A stretch of DNA of 6,932 bases from the NCBI GenBank assembly GCA_002712305.1, contig PATE01000045.1:81793-88724 (forward strand), written 5' to 3'. The translations under genes were made by a program, and so were the position numbers. This DNA is from Gemmatimonadota bacterium (lineage in GTDB: Bacteria > Latescibacterota > UBA2968 > UBA8231). This document shows positions 5,983 through 6,932 of this stretch, piece after piece (position 1 is the first letter of the stretch; every line of letters begins with the position of its first letter). Below the pieces are notes generated by a model. The model did not search any database and was not told the DNA's origin. It saw only the letters and a program-made list of their open reading frames with translations.

Positions 5983-6932
5983 ATGCCTTTACGGATAAAC
6001 AACAACATTATGGCGATCAATGCGCGCCGTAATATGAATGCGAACTTCCGAGATCAAGGGCTGCGGCTTGAGCGGCTCTCCTCGGGTCTGCGCATCAATC
6101 GCGCCGCAGACGATGCAGCCGGCCTCTCGGTTCGCGAGGGTATGCGAGCTGAACTGAGCGGCTTGAGGCAGAACGTCCTCAACGCCGAGCAGGGCACCAA
6201 CCTGCTGCAGGTTGCAGAAGGGTCGCTCAACGAAATCAACGCCATGCTCATCCGGATGCGGGAACTCTCCGTTCAATCCGCGTCGAGCACGATGAACGAT
6301 CTGAACCGCGAGTCCATCCAGGCAGAATTCAACCAGATCATCCAGGAAATCGACCGGATCTCCCTGTCGACAACCTACAACGATCAGGTCCTGCTTACAG
6401 GCTTCGGCAACACCATCGACACAGCGTCGACGGTGGTCACCGCCAGCAACACCAGCGGTGTCGTCGATGTCAAGGTCTCAGGTGCGTCTTCCGGGACGTA
6501 CAACTTCATCGATAGTGGCACCGACGCCGAGATTACCCTTGGCAACGGCGTCGTCACGCAGACGATCAACATCGGCCAGATTCTCGACACGACTTACAAC
6601 GTCGCTACGGGGACATCGGTGGTTGCCAACTTCGACAGACTTGGTATTCAAGTTACACTGGCCGGCGATGCCGTGACCAATGCAACCGGTTCCTACGTCG
6701 ATGGCGAACTTGACACGCAGACCCTCATCGTCACGGACGGGACAGGTGGTTCGTTCCAGGTCGGTCCAGACGATGGAATCAACAATCGTATCGAGGTGAA
6801 CATCGGTGACATGCGGGCTTCGGGTCCGCGTCTGAACCTGAACACCACCTCAGTAGGTACGCTGACCGCATCACGTGCGTCGATCAGTCAGATCGACGAA
6901 GCGATCACCAAGGTCTCCGGACAACGCGGTGA
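5983..6932 (+). CDS. fliC: Flagellin, filament subunit (cut by right edge)
   Basis: The ATG at 5983 follows a perfect Shine-Dalgarno sequence; the frame stays open for 316 residues to the window end. The N-terminal D0/D1 region (1-142) is typical: RINNNIMAINARRNM (4-18), LERLSSGLRINRAADDAAGL (29-48), NAEQGTNLLQVAEGSLNEI (67-85), and NRESIQAEFNQIIQEIDRIS (108-127). Residues 143-275 are a Thr/Val/Gly-rich variable surface domain of beta type. The C-terminal D1 begins near 285 and is cut at VSGQRG, leaving perhaps 60-70 residues outside, so the full protein is around 380. The protein is exported unfolded by the flagellar type III system and assembles into the filament; no cleaved signal peptide is expected. 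Arg91, Leu95, Gln98 and Glu115 correspond to Salmonella residues (90, 94, 97, 114) that contact TLR5. Translation is probably controlled through the hairpin over its ribosome site. Confidence 0.97.
   Translation, partial: MPLRINNNIMAINARRNMNANFRDQGLRLERLSSGLRINRAADDAAGLSVREGMRAELSGLRQNVLNAEQGTNLLQVAEGSLNEINAMLIRMRELSVQSASSTMNDLNRESIQAEFNQIIQEIDRISLSTTYNDQVLLTGFGNTIDTASTVVTASNTSGVVDVKVSGASSGTYNFIDSGTDAEITLGNGVVTQTINIGQILDTTYNVATGTSVVANFDRLGIQVTLAGDAVTNATGSYVDGELDTQTLIVTDGTGGSFQVGPDDGINNRIEVNIGDMRASGPRLNLNTTSVGTLTASRASISQIDEAITKVSGQRG

Overview
The window reads as chromosomal DNA of a flagellated, probably diderm bacterium. Genes are GC-rich (about 60% by eye) and tightly packed. The flagellin terminal domains, the RecD2-type helicase and the DprE1/DprE2-like pair resemble those of environmental lineages such as Latescibacterota, KSB1 or deltaproteobacterial-grade groups. 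I cannot place the organism more precisely from sequence alone. There is no sign of phage, IS element, CRISPR array, tRNA or rRNA.

Layout: (1) 1-530, minus strand: the N-terminal two thirds or so of a ZIP-family-like membrane transporter, cut by the left edge. (2) 531-702: a divergent intergenic region with a candidate promoter for the transporter. (3) 703-2762, plus strand: a two-gene operon joined by an ATGA overlap. It encodes a DprE1-like FAD oxidase and a DprE2-like short-chain reductase, the two half-reactions of a 2'-epimerisation best known from mycobacterial decaprenyl-phosphoryl-arabinose synthesis. (4) 2763-2786: a 24-base gap between convergent genes. (5) 2787-5611, minus strand: a PAP2-like membrane phosphatase and a complete RecD2 helicase, also joined by an ATGA overlap. 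(6) 5612-5982: an AT-rich intergenic region holding the flagellin leader. (7) 5983-6932, plus strand: a flagellin gene cut by the right edge.

How the genes may work together: DprE1 and DprE2 would convert a polyprenyl-phosphoryl pentose through a 2'-keto intermediate. In mycobacteria this needs two earlier steps, a UbiA-type phosphoribosyltransferase (not in this window) and a PAP2-type 5-phosphatase. The nearby PAP2-like gene is a candidate for the second step, although it sits on the other strand and is co-transcribed with recD2. The flagellin gene is functionally separate.

The most striking non-coding signal is a small perfect hairpin over the flagellin Shine-Dalgarno sequence. It matches the known CsrA-binding consensus at 11 of 12 positions, which suggests CsrA-type translational control of flagellin. 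Nothing here proves a wholly new system. The points most worth following are the DprE1/E2 pair outside Actinobacteria, the natural alanine at the benzothiazinone-target cysteine position, the altered ZIP metal motif and the CsrA-like hairpin.
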